Of a DNA stretch of 64,000 nucleotides, positions 1 through 7,733 are shown piece after piece. The notes beneath the pieces are model-generated. The model was not told where the DNA came from, did not search any database, and saw only the letters and a list, made by a program, of their open reading frames with translations. Position numbers and translations under genes: made by a program. The DNA comes from Pseudomonas protegens. GTDB lineage: Bacteria > Pseudomonadota > Gammaproteobacteria > Pseudomonadales > Pseudomonadaceae. The stretch lies in assembly GCF_013407925.2 (NCBI RefSeq), contig NZ_CP060201.1, forward strand, positions 3,410,001-3,474,000, read 5' to 3'. Positions within the stretch are counted from its first letter, which is position 1, and every line of letters begins with the position of its first letter.

Positions 1-56
1 TTGTAGGCAACGCTGTTGAGTTTGCCGAACAGCGCCGCGCGACTGATTTCACCCAT
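1..56 (-). CDS. clpV: T6SS AAA+ ATPase ClpV (TssH), N-terminal fragment
   Basis: Only the first 18 codons are inside the window; they read MGEISRAALFGKLNSVAY, the characteristic N-terminus of the ClpV/TssH ATPase that disassembles contracted TssB/TssC sheaths. The ATG at 56-54 lies inside the end of tssG, whose TGA is at 51-49, so the two genes overlap by 8 bases and are probably translationally coupled. The ATPase domains cannot be seen because the gene runs off the left edge. Position after tssG is the usual order in H1-type clusters, which supports the call from so little sequence. Confidence 0.85.
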   Translation of the reverse strand, partial: MGEISRAALFGKLNSVAY

Positions 57-1101
57 GCTCTGTGCTCCTTGGTGTACGTGAGGTAGTGGCCTGATCGGCG
101 TAGTGCCGGGCCAGTATGAGATCCTTGGCATCACTGCCGGGTTGACCGAGCCAGGTGTTGAACCCCAGGCGCTGGCGGCCGTTGAGTTGCAGCTTGGGCA
201 CTTGGTCCTTCTGCAGGACCAGGTTCAGGTCCCAGTCCAGTTCATGCCCCAGGTATTCGGCGACCCAGGCCACCAGTTCCTTGAACTGCTGGCCGTCGGG
301 CAGCATCCCCAGGTACTCGTCGAGCTTGAGCGGACCCAGGCGGATGCGGAATTTGTGCTGGCGGTCCCAGACGTGGCTGCCCAGGCAGAAGTCCACGCCC
401 AGCTGGTGGGACTGCACCCCGAGCCGGCTGCGATCCGGCAGCTCCAGCCACTGGCCGACGTATTCCTCGATTGCCACCGGCAGGCCGAAGTACTCGCCGA
501 TGATTGCCCGCAGGCCATCCGGGTAGCGGGTCTGGGCCGCCAGGTGGCCGCTGTAGTGCAGCTTGGCGGTGTCGGGGATCAGCCCCTGCTTGAGCAGGCT
601 GGGCATGCCCCGGCCACTCAGGGCGGCCAGGCGCGCGGACCAGTAGTCGTCGTCCGGGCGGTCGTGGCTCACCGTCGGCCGGGCTTCGGCCCAGGCCCGG
701 TAGAACAGGCTCAGCAGGCGGTGGTGGAACACATCGAGAAAGCGCTTGCTGGTGCTGTCGGCGTTGTTGCGCTGGCGCTCGCGCACGTACTCGGTGATGT
801 GCAGCGGCAGCGGGCCGTTGGGCCCGCCCAGGCCGAAGAAGAACTGCTCCAGGCGCGTCGCCGCGCCCTCGCTGCCGGGGGTGACCGAAGCCAGGGTCGA
901 GGGCGCGAAGGTGCAGTCGGCCTGCTGGCCCAGGCGCAGCGGATCGTCCGCCAGGCGCAGGGAGTGGCCGAAGCGCGGCAGTTGCGGCGACAGGCATTCG
1001 ATACGCCGCAAGGCCTGGAAGAAGTCGTACTCCCAGGGCTCGGCGTGCATCGCCGTCAGCGTATTCAAAGAGTCGGACGCCGTCCGGGCTGGGCTTTCCA
1101 T
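49..1101 (-). CDS. tssG: T6SS baseplate protein TssG
   Basis: This 350-residue protein belongs to the TssG (ImpH/VasB) family, a baseplate wedge subunit that joins TssE, TssF and TssK beneath the sheath. Family landmarks include the N-terminal PWEYDFFQALRRIE stretch and the later FGLGGPNGPLPLHITEY segment, both typical of TssG. Length fits the family. It starts inside the end of tssF (37-base overlap) and ends inside clpV. No signal peptide or membrane span is visible, as expected of a cytoplasmic baseplate component. Confidence 0.95.
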   Translation of the reverse strand: MESPARTASDSLNTLTAMHAEPWEYDFFQALRRIECLSPQLPRFGHSLRLADDPLRLGQQADCTFAPSTLASVTPGSEGAATRLEQFFFGLGGPNGPLPLHITEYVRERQRNNADSTSKRFLDVFHHRLLSLFYRAWAEARPTVSHDRPDDDYWSARLAALSGRGMPSLLKQGLIPDTAKLHYSGHLAAQTRYPDGLRAIIGEYFGLPVAIEEYVGQWLELPDRSRLGVQSHQLGVDFCLGSHVWDRQHKFRIRLGPLKLDEYLGMLPDGQQFKELVAWVAEYLGHELDWDLNLVLQKDQVPKLQLNGRQRLGFNTWLGQPGSDAKDLILARHYADQATTSRTPRSTEHG

Positions 1102-2924
1102 CGCATGATCTCGCCGCGTTCGGTGGTACGGATCACCGTCTCGGTAAAACTGTTGATCGACACGTAACGTGCCAGGAAGCGCTCGAAGACCGCACCGAGG
1201 AGGAACACCCCGGTGCCGCGAAACGCGTTTTCATCGAATTCCAGGGTGATCTCCAGGCCCCGGCCAAAGACGATCGGCCCGGGCATCGGCAGGCGTCTTG
1301 TCACCGCCTTGCTGCTGACGTCCCGCAGGCCCTCGATCTGCAATTGCAGGGCCGCGTCGTTGCTGTCGCCATACAGCCGCAGCAGCTCGCGCAGGGCCGC
1401 CGCGCCTTGGCCCTGTTCGGCCAGAGACAGGTAGTTCAGCGACAGCTGGCTGATCAGGCGCCAGGCCTTGCCGTCGTGGGCATGGCTGGGGCGGGGCCGG
1501 CTCGGGCCGGCCAGGCAGCGGATGGCCTGCACCGGGGCGCTGTCGGCCAGGGTGAAGTCGGTCTTGCCGCTGCCCACGTTCATGAACAGCGGCAGGTCGC
1601 GGTTGGTGCACAGGGCACTGACCCCGAGCTGGCGCAGGTCGTGGCGATAGGGCGCCTGTCGGCTGTCCACCAGGCTGACGAACGACTCGCTGCCGATGTA
1701 GGTCGAGCGGGGACCGTTGCGGCGCTGGTCGCTGGACAGCACCCGCGGCTCGCGGCGCACGATGTAGTAAGCCTGGTCGCGGCCGTAGCGGGACGGGTCG
1801 CGCACCGCGTAGAACGGCAGGAATGGCTGTTCCGGCCCGGTGCCGTGGCCGCTGATGGCGGTCAGCGAGTGCACTTCGAAATCCATCGGCCGGGTGCGGT
1901 CGGCGATCACATGGTGCTCGTTGACCCGATCGGACAGGTGGATGCGGTCCAGGCGCTTGGGAAACAGGTTGATCGCCGGGGTGCAGAAGGGCACGAACTG
2001 GGCGGCGCCGACGCTGCCTTCCAGGCTCTGCTCGAAACGCTCGAAGAGCACGATCAGTTCCAGCTCCTGGCCGGCGCAACGTTGCACCGCGCGGCCCAGC
2101 TGGGCGAACTCGACGAACAGGAAGCGGTTGGGCAGGGCGAAGTATTCCTGCAGCAGGCGGTAGCCCTGGAACGCCTGGGGCACCACCGGCAGCGCCGCGT
2201 CGCGGTCGTCGAAACCGCGAGAGCGCAGGGCGTCCTGGGGCAGGCGCTCGACCCAGTCGCCACCCGGAGCCCGGGCGTACACCGCGCAGGCGTTGCCCAA
2301 GAGTTGTTCGTAGAGGCGGAACGGCAATTCGTCGTTGCCGTTGAGGTACAGCGGCAAGCTGTCCAGGGCCAGGCTGTTGAACGGCAGCTCGGCGCCGGTG
2401 CGCAGGGTCAGGCGCAGCCCGGCCTTGGCCTTGGGCTCGCTGGCGGCCAGGCGCCCGAGCACCGCCACCGGGTTGCCGAAGTACTCGGCCTGGGTGACTT
2501 GCAGCGGCCACAGGGTCACCGGGTGCGCGGTGCGGTATTCGCAGCAGGTCTGGGTGTCGCGGCCCAGGGCGGCGCGCAGGCTGGTGTTGCGCTCCAGGGT
2601 GAAGCCGCTGCTCAGGGAGCCTTCGTCGGGATCGGCCTGCAATTGCACCACGGTCATCGACGGGGTCGGCGCCAGGTAGTGCGGGTAGGCGATCTCCAGC
2701 AGGTTGTGGGTGAAGGTCGGGTACTCGGCATCGAGCTTGAGCTGCACCCGGGCCGTCAGGTAGGCGAAGCCTTCCAGCAGGCGCTCGACATAGGGGTCGG
2801 CGCAGTCCATGCCCGACAGGGTCAGGCGGCTGGCGATCTTCGGGTATTCCTTGGCGAACTCCGCGGCGCTTTCGCGCACGTGGTGCAGTTCCTGGTTGTA
2901 CAGCTCCAACAGGCGCGGATTCAT
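1065..2924 (-). CDS. tssF: T6SS baseplate protein TssF
   Basis: A 619-residue TssF (ImpG/VasA) family baseplate protein. The N-terminus [20 protein letters not shown] and the following [13 protein letters not shown] segment are highly typical of the family. I chose the ATG at 2924 rather than a reading frame extension 33 codons upstream because GGAGGC precedes it by about 6 bases and because this start overlaps the tssE stop as ATGA. TssF forms the wedge with TssG and TssE that anchors the growing sheath. The frame is intact and of normal length. Confidence 0.95.
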   Translation of the reverse strand: MNPRLLELYNQELHHVRESAAEFAKEYPKIASRLTLSGMDCADPYVERLLEGFAYLTARVQLKLDAEYPTFTHNLLEIAYPHYLAPTPSMTVVQLQADPDEGSLSSGFTLERNTSLRAALGRDTQTCCEYRTAHPVTLWPLQVTQAEYFGNPVAVLGRLAASEPKAKAGLRLTLRTGAELPFNSLALDSLPLYLNGNDELPFRLYEQLLGNACAVYARAPGGDWVERLPQDALRSRGFDDRDAALPVVPQAFQGYRLLQEYFALPNRFLFVEFAQLGRAVQRCAGQELELIVLFERFEQSLEGSVGAAQFVPFCTPAINLFPKRLDRIHLSDRVNEHHVIADRTRPMDFEVHSLTAISGHGTGPEQPFLPFYAVRDPSRYGRDQAYYIVRREPRVLSSDQRRNGPRSTYIGSESFVSLVDSRQAPYRHDLRQLGVSALCTNRDLPLFMNVGSGKTDFTLADSAPVQAIRCLAGPSRPRPSHAHDGKAWRLISQLSLNYLSLAEQGQGAAALRELLRLYGDSNDAALQLQIEGLRDVSSKAVTRRLPMPGPIVFGRGLEITLEFDENAFRGTGVFLLGAVFERFLARYVSINSFTETVIRTTERGEIMRWKAQPGRRPTL

Positions 2925-3469
2925 GGGCGCCTCCGGGAATCGGCGTGCACCACTCGCACATGGCCGGATTCCAGGTCCATGTCGGTTTGCAGCAGCAGGC
3001 GCAGGGGCATCGGCTGGGCCCACAGATCGCCCTCGATCTCGAAGCTCAGGGCGTTGTGGTTCATCTCGCCGGGCGCGGTGCGCGCGCGGACTCGCAGGGT
3101 GCTGCGTAGGATGCGCGGTTCGAAAGTGGCGATGGCCTGGTGGATCAGCGCCTCCAGGGCCGGGATGTCGATGCTCGATGCGCTGTACCCGGCCAGGGCC
3201 GGCAGGCCGTAGTTGACCACCGAAGTACCGGCGGGGGTGTGCAGGGTGGCATCGGCTTCCAGCAGCGACGTGGTATTGAGCAGCCAGGCCAGGTCGCGCA
3301 GCACCGAGGCCTTGAGCTGGCTCAGGGACAGCACGCGTTTGTCCGGGCTTTCTTTCAGGTTGCCGGGCTCATCGTCGGTCAGACGATCCAGCAAAGAGGG
3401 TTGCAAGCGATCGCGGGCGGCGATGTCGGTTACCAAAGGGTTCGCTCCAGGATCGGATGGCGCAGGCAT
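2921..3469 (-). CDS. tssE: T6SS baseplate protein TssE (gp25-like)
   Basis: A 182-residue TssE protein, homologous to phage T4 gp25, which initiates sheath polymerisation on the baseplate. The [14 protein letters not shown] motif near residue 20 is the family hallmark, and the C-terminal half ([12 protein letters not shown], then [10 protein letters not shown]) matches the gp25-like fold. The start at 3469 (MPAPSDPG) is preferred over an upstream frame extension that runs through repeat-like DNA. Its Shine-Dalgarno is weak. The stop overlaps the tssF start (ATGA, 2924-2921). Confidence 0.92.
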   Translation of the reverse strand: MPAPSDPGANPLVTDIAARDRLQPSLLDRLTDDEPGNLKESPDKRVLSLSQLKASVLRDLAWLLNTTSLLEADATLHTPAGTSVVNYGLPALAGYSASSIDIPALEALIHQAIATFEPRILRSTLRVRARTAPGEMNHNALSFEIEGDLWAQPMPLRLLLQTDMDLESGHVRVVHADSRRRP

Positions 3470-3513
3470 GACGTCACGAAAAGGGGCGCAGGCGCTCACC
3501 CCTGTAGCCGCTG

Positions 3514-3557
3514 CCGCAGGCTGCGAACGAGGACAGCGTCCTCGCAACCCGGGCTAC
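3514..3557. repeat. REP-like stem-loop between hcp and tssE
   Basis: Outer arms GTAGCC (3514-3519) and GGCTAC (3552-3557) enclose an inner perfect stem CGAGGAC/GTCCTCG (3528-3534 and 3538-3544) with a 3-base loop. The left flank resembles the GTAGCCGCTGCCGCAGGCTGCG repeats I recall as frequent in fluorescens-group genomes. It follows hcp by about 50 bases on the hcp strand, where it could protect the hcp 3' end or partly terminate transcription. Confidence 0.6.
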
Positions 3558-3607
3558 GCATGCAGCATGGCCCGGATCTTTCGCCGCCGCGGCGCGACCG
3601 CAGCGGA

Positions 3608-4096
3608 TCAGCGCTTGGTGTTCGAGCGGATGTTCCAGCCGTACTTGATCGGGCCGCCGTCCTTGGTGCCGTCGGCTTTCTGTGGCTGGTACTCGACCAT
3701 CACCTGGGCGAAGTTCAGGGTGATGTTTTCGGTCAGGCGGTCATCGCTGCCCGAGCCGCCGGTGCTCAGGGAGGTGATCAGCACTTCTTCCAGGTCGATG
3801 ATCATGTACTCGACCTGGCTTTCGCCGCCGGCCTTGCGCACGGTCAGGCGCACCTTGTCGATGTGCTTGCCGCTGGAGCAATGCATCATCAGGTTCGGCG
3901 AGGCCTTGTCGACGTACTTGGTCAGCGACAGGTCCTGGATGTTCACCTTGCCCGCGCCGCCGCCACCGCCGACGTGCATGTTGCCGGACTGGGACATGCC
4001 CCAGCTCCAGTTCAGCACGTCGATCTCGTCCTTGTGGGCTTTGTCCATGGACTCGCCCTTGATGTCACCGATCTTGATGAAAATATCAACAGCCAT
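3608..4096 (-). CDS. hcp: T6SS tube protein Hcp
   Basis: This 162-residue protein is the Hcp1-type hexameric ring subunit that stacks into the inner tube and is ejected with effectors. It starts MAVDIFIKIGDIKGES and contains the typical IDVLNWSWGMSQSG strand and the glycine-rich VGGGGGAGKVN loop. The start at 4096 has a GGGAG Shine-Dalgarno; a GTG nine codons upstream is less likely. It is the only structural gene of the leftward operon separated on both sides by gaps over 100 bases (117 and 138), each containing a strong stem-loop, which fits the need for Hcp in great molar excess. Confidence 0.97.
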   Translation of the reverse strand: MAVDIFIKIGDIKGESMDKAHKDEIDVLNWSWGMSQSGNMHVGGGGGAGKVNIQDLSLTKYVDKASPNLMMHCSSGKHIDKVRLTVRKAGGESQVEYMIIDLEEVLITSLSTGGSGSDDRLTENITLNFAQVMVEYQPQKADGTKDGGPIKYGWNIRSNTKR

Positions 4097-4139
4097 GTTT
4101 TCTCCCTGTGTGGCACTTGCCACGATGTTGATTCAGCGT

Positions 4140-4195
4140 CTGGCGCCGCTGCGCGAGGCCCTGGGGACCTCGTGCGACTATGGTCGCGGCGCCAG
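4140..4195. promoter_or_regulatory. Large stem-loop between tssC and hcp
   Basis: Perfect 10-base inverted arms CTGGCGCCGC (4140-4149) and GCGGCGCCAG (4186-4195) enclose a second perfect 5-base stem CGAGG/CCTCG (4154-4158 and 4168-4172). In the mRNA this lies after the tssC stop and 43 bases before the hcp start. No T-run follows, so a processing or stabilising element is more likely than a simple terminator. Confidence 0.6.
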
Positions 4196-4213
4196 GTTTG
4201 AGTCGGTTATGGG

Positions 4214-5707
4214 TCAGGCGCCCTTGGCGGACGGCAGTTTGGATACCAGGCGCAACGACACGGTCAGCCCTTCGAGCTGGTAGTGCGGGCGCAGGAAGAA
4301 CTTCGAGTTGTAGTAGCCCGGGTTGCCTTCGACTTCCTCGACCACCACTTCCGCCGCGGCCAGCGGGTGCTGGGCCTTGGTGGTTTCGGTGGAGTGCGCC
4401 GGGTCACCGTCGACGTAGTTGAGGATCCAGTCCTGCAACCAGCGCTGCATTTCGTCCTTCTCTTTGAAGGAGCCGATCTTGTCGCGCACGATGCACTTCA
4501 GGTAATGGGCGAAGCGGCAGGTGGCGAACAGGTACGGCAGGCGCGCGGCCAGGTTGGCGTTGGCGGTGGCGTCCGGGTCGTCGTACTCGGCCGGTTTCTG
4601 CAGCGACTGGGCGCCGATGAAGGCGGCGAAGTCGGTGTTCTTCTTGTGCAGCAGCGGCATGAAGCCGTTCTTCGCCAGTTCCGCTTCACGGCGGTCGGAG
4701 ATAGCGATCTCGGTCGGGCACTTCATGTCCACGCCACCGTCGTCGGTGGGGAAGGTGTGGGCCGGGAGGTTTTCCACCTCGCCACCGGATTCCACGCCGC
4801 GGATCCGCGAGCACCAGCCGAAATGCTTGAACGAGCGGTTGATGTTCACCGCCATGGCGTAGGCGGCGTTGGCCCAGGTGTACTTGGAGCTGTCGGCGCC
4901 GTCGGTGTTCTCTTCGAAGGCGAAGGCTTCCACCGGGTCGGTCTTGGCGCCATACGGCAGGCGCGCCAGGAAGCGCGGCATGGTCAGGCCGATGTAGCGC
5001 GAGTCTTCCGATTCACGCAGGGAGCGCCAGCCGGCGTATTCCGGGGTGGTGAAGATCTTGGTCAGGTCGCGCGGGTTGGACAGTTCCTGCCACGAGCCCA
5101 TGCCCATCACGGTCGGCGAGGCCGCGGCGATGAACGGGGCGTGCATGGCCGCGCAGACCTTGGACAGCTCGCCCAGCAGTTCCACGTCCGGTGGCGACTG
5201 GTCGAAGTAGTAGTCGCCCACCAGGCAGCCGTAAGGCTCGCCGCCGAACTGGCCGTATTCCTCTTCGTACATCTTCTTGAAGATCGGGCTCTGGTCCCAG
5301 GCCGTGCCCTTGAACTTCTTCAGGGTCTTGTGCAGCTCCGGCTTGGAGATGTTGAGCACGCGGATCTTCAGTTGCTCGTCGGTCTCGGTGTTGTTGACCA
5401 GGTAGTGCAGGCCACGCCAGGCGCTTTCCAGTTTCTGGAATTCCGGGTGATGGATCACCTGGTTGACCTGGGCGGTGAGCTTGGCGTCGATGGCGGCGAT
5501 GATCGATTCGATCGACTTGATGGCGTCGTTGGACACCAGGTCGGTCTGCGCCAGGGCCTGCTCGGCCAGGGTCCGCACGGCGGTTTCCACGGCTTCGCGA
5601 GCGCGCTCGGTCTTGGGCTTGAATTCCTGCAGCAGCAGCGAGGCGAATTCGCTGGCCTGCTCGGTGGCGCCGGGTTGGGCCTGATTGTCACGCATCAATT
5701 CGGTCAT
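4214..5707 (-). CDS. tssC: T6SS sheath large subunit TssC
   Basis: A 497-residue TssC (VipB/ImpD/EvpB) protein, which with TssB forms the contractile sheath around the Hcp tube. Typical segments include HPEFQKLESAWRGLHYLV near residue 90 and a conserved C-terminus with NPGYYNSKFFLRPHYQLEGL. The start MTELMRDNQ at 5707 is chosen over a longer frame because it fits the family and leaves a 16-base gap after tssB. The gene is intact and its codon use matches its neighbours. Confidence 0.97.
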   Translation of the reverse strand: MTELMRDNQAQPGATEQASEFASLLLQEFKPKTERAREAVETAVRTLAEQALAQTDLVSNDAIKSIESIIAAIDAKLTAQVNQVIHHPEFQKLESAWRGLHYLVNNTETDEQLKIRVLNISKPELHKTLKKFKGTAWDQSPIFKKMYEEEYGQFGGEPYGCLVGDYYFDQSPPDVELLGELSKVCAAMHAPFIAAASPTVMGMGSWQELSNPRDLTKIFTTPEYAGWRSLRESEDSRYIGLTMPRFLARLPYGAKTDPVEAFAFEENTDGADSSKYTWANAAYAMAVNINRSFKHFGWCSRIRGVESGGEVENLPAHTFPTDDGGVDMKCPTEIAISDRREAELAKNGFMPLLHKKNTDFAAFIGAQSLQKPAEYDDPDATANANLAARLPYLFATCRFAHYLKCIVRDKIGSFKEKDEMQRWLQDWILNYVDGDPAHSTETTKAQHPLAAAEVVVEEVEGNPGYYNSKFFLRPHYQLEGLTVSLRLVSKLPSAKGA

Positions 5708-5723
5708 GATCGTTGGTCCTGAG

Positions 5724-6239
5724 TTACGCGTTCGGCTCGGAGTCAGCAGGCTTTGGCGCACTGGCCAGGGCCTGGAGCAACGCCGGATCCTTGATGGCTT
5801 TCATGATGATTTCTTCGGCGCCGGTCTTGCCGTCCATGTAGGTCAGCAGGTTGGCCAGCTGGGTGCGGGCCTCCAGCAGCTGGTTCAGCGAATCGACCTT
5901 GCGCGCCACCGCGGCAGGGCTGAAGTCGTCCATGCTCTCGAAGGTGATGTCCAGGCTCAGGTTGCCTTCGCCGGTCAGCTCGTTGGGCACGTGGAAGGCC
6001 ACCCGAGGCTGCATGGCCTTGAGGCGCGAGTCGAAGTTGTCGACGTCGATTTCCAGGAACTTGCGATCGGCCACCGGCGCCAGGGGCTCGGCGGGCTTGC
6101 CGGCCAGGTCAGCCATCACGCCCATGACGAAGGGCAGCTGGACCTTTTTCTCGGCGCCGTAGAGTTCGACGTCGTACTCGATCTGCACCCGGGGCGCGCG
6201 GTTGCGCGCGATGAACTTTTGAGAACTTTGCTTCGCCAC
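5724..6239 (-). CDS. tssB: T6SS sheath small subunit TssB
   Basis: A 171-residue TssB (VipA/ImpC) protein. It begins MAKQSSQKFIARNRAPRVQI and contains the family signature VQLPFVMGVMADL near residue 35 and RKFLEIDVDNFDSRL near 63. It pairs with TssC to build the sheath, which ClpV dismantles after firing. It lies directly upstream of tssC in the leftward operon and 81 bases after tssA. Confidence 0.97.
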   Translation of the reverse strand: MAKQSSQKFIARNRAPRVQIEYDVELYGAEKKVQLPFVMGVMADLAGKPAEPLAPVADRKFLEIDVDNFDSRLKAMQPRVAFHVPNELTGEGNLSLDITFESMDDFSPAAVARKVDSLNQLLEARTQLANLLTYMDGKTGAEEIIMKAIKDPALLQALASAPKPADSEPNA

Positions 6240-6320
6240 GTTGTGCTCCTGGTCGCTGCTGCGACGGTGTTGGCGTCGGTCGGTGATTGCCGCTGACGAT
6301 ACTGTTCGGCCGCTTCGGGG

Positions 6321-7340
6321 TTAGTCGGATTCGGGGCCGCGCAGGTTTTCAAATTGGGACATGCCATCGGGGATCAGATTGCGCACGATGGCCGCGAAGT
6401 CGGCGTTGACCAGATTCTTGGCCCGGTTGAGCAACACCGGCAGCGGGCTCGAAGGCTCGTGACGGCTGTAGTAGGCCAACAGCCGGTCGAGGCTGCGCAG
6501 CACGTCGTCGCGGCTGTTGATCTCGCCGGAAATCCGCGCTGCGGCTGGTGCCACGGGCGCGTTGCCGGCCTCGCTGACGGGGGCGTCGGCGGGCTCGTCG
6601 ACCGGGCTTTCGCTGGTTTGCGGGGCGTGCTGGCTCAGCACCTGCAGCGCCAGGCGCAGCGGTTGCTTGAGGGCGCTGAGGTCGACGCCGCTGGCGGAAC
6701 CCACTTGTTCGCTGACCTGCTTTTCGATGGCTTCGACGGCCGAGCGGGCGTTGCTCAAGGCGGTGCGAATGGCCTCCAGGTGTTCGGGGTCGCTGTCTTG
6801 CAGGGCGCCGGCCAGGTGATCGGAGCCCAGGCTCTCACCGGAGAAATGCTGCAGGCCGGCGGCGTTCAGCGCGGCCCGCACGGTCACCGGGCCGAAGGTC
6901 CGCGAGCGGGTCAGCTGGGCTTCGCGCAGCAGGCCGATGGTGGTGTCGGCGGCGAGGCCGGCCAGGGCGTTGATGCGCACCGTGGGGTCGTTGTCGTCAT
7001 CGGCGTCCAGGCGCGGGTGCAGGTCCGCCCAGTAATCGCGGAGCAGGCCGTTGATCAGTTCGAGGCAGGTGGCCAGGCCCGGCAGGCCTTCGAGGGCCAG
7101 GGTGCTCTGCACGAGAAAATGGGTGATGCGCAGGTCTTTGCTGCGGGCCAGCAAGTCCAGGCTCTGCTGCTGGATGCTGCGCCAGTCCGGCGGTTCGGCC
7201 GGGAGGATCGAGTCGCCCATGCTGCGCTCGGGCTGACCTTGCGCGGCCCGCTCCAAGTGCAAGAAATCCGCGTCATATTCCAGATCTTCGCCACAAGGCG
7301 AAGTTGCTGAAATCGCGGCGAGCAACATCGGTACATCCAC
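6321..7340 (-). CDS. tssA: T6SS assembly protein TssA
   Basis: A 339-residue TssA (ImpA-type N-terminal domain) protein, first gene of the leftward operon. The N-terminus carries the typical SPCGEDLEYDADFLHLE motif, followed by a helical domain; a low-complexity Ala/Pro/Glu linker (about residues 230-275) leads to a compact C-terminal domain. TssA primes or caps tube-sheath assembly. The start is slightly uncertain: an AGGTGG lies almost against the ATG at 7340, whereas ATG at 7328 (residue 5) would have better spacing. Family N-termini usually start MDV or MDI, so I kept 7340. Confidence 0.92.
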   Translation of the reverse strand: MDVPMLLAAISATSPCGEDLEYDADFLHLERAAQGQPERSMGDSILPAEPPDWRSIQQQSLDLLARSKDLRITHFLVQSTLALEGLPGLATCLELINGLLRDYWADLHPRLDADDDNDPTVRINALAGLAADTTIGLLREAQLTRSRTFGPVTVRAALNAAGLQHFSGESLGSDHLAGALQDSDPEHLEAIRTALSNARSAVEAIEKQVSEQVGSASGVDLSALKQPLRLALQVLSQHAPQTSESPVDEPADAPVSEAGNAPVAPAAARISGEINSRDDVLRSLDRLLAYYSRHEPSSPLPVLLNRAKNLVNADFAAIVRNLIPDGMSQFENLRGPESD

Positions 7341-7733
7341 CTGGTTCGATCTCCCTATCAGCCTGCAGGACAGTCAGGCAATTAATGCACTAGTTGTTTG
7401 TGAACTCGTGCACATTTCTTGGTAAACATGGACTCATTGATATTGCTGAGCCATCATCCGTGTTCAAGAAGTTGTGCATTTTTGGTGTAGTAGTTGTGGC
7501 TTGTCAAGGTAAGCTATTCGCCCCGCGTGACACTGTTATGTCGACTTACTTAGTTCCTTGACCGGTGAGTCAGAATGAGGCGGGGCGCGGTGTGTTTGTC
7601 ATCTGTGTGGTTTAAGTTGAGCGATCATGCTGTGAACGGTGCTGTTTAAAGGATTTTTTGCGGACTTTTCATTTTTTTACGGAACTTTTTTCCCGGCACC
7701 GGTTCGCACGCGGAAGTACAGCAAGGAGGCGAG
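7341..7733. promoter_or_regulatory. Divergent T6SS control region
   Basis: This 393-bp gap separates the two divergent T6SS operons and must hold both promoters. It is clearly more AT-rich than the genes around it. I could not fix a convincing -35/-10 pair or a sigma-54 site. The right-hand 85 bases contain four T-tracts (7654-7659, 7666-7669, 7672-7678, 7686-7691) interleaved with five GGA triplets (from 7651, 7662, 7681, 7712 and 7725), the last inside the fha ribosome-binding site AAGGAGG (7723-7729). That pattern is compatible with RsmA/CsrA-type repression, known for the P. aeruginosa H1 system, but this is inference. Confidence 0.6.

Noticed and set aside
1344..3212. A 622-codon plus-strand frame across tssF and tssE
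   Set aside because: Antisense shadow of clear TssF and TssE genes; no family features and no fitting ribosome site.
4283..5722. A 479-codon plus-strand frame across tssC
   Set aside because: Antisense shadow of an unmistakable sheath gene.
7341..7733. Sigma-54 promoter for the T6SS operons
   Set aside because: No TGGCAC-x5-TTGC-like pair with correct spacing was seen on either strand.
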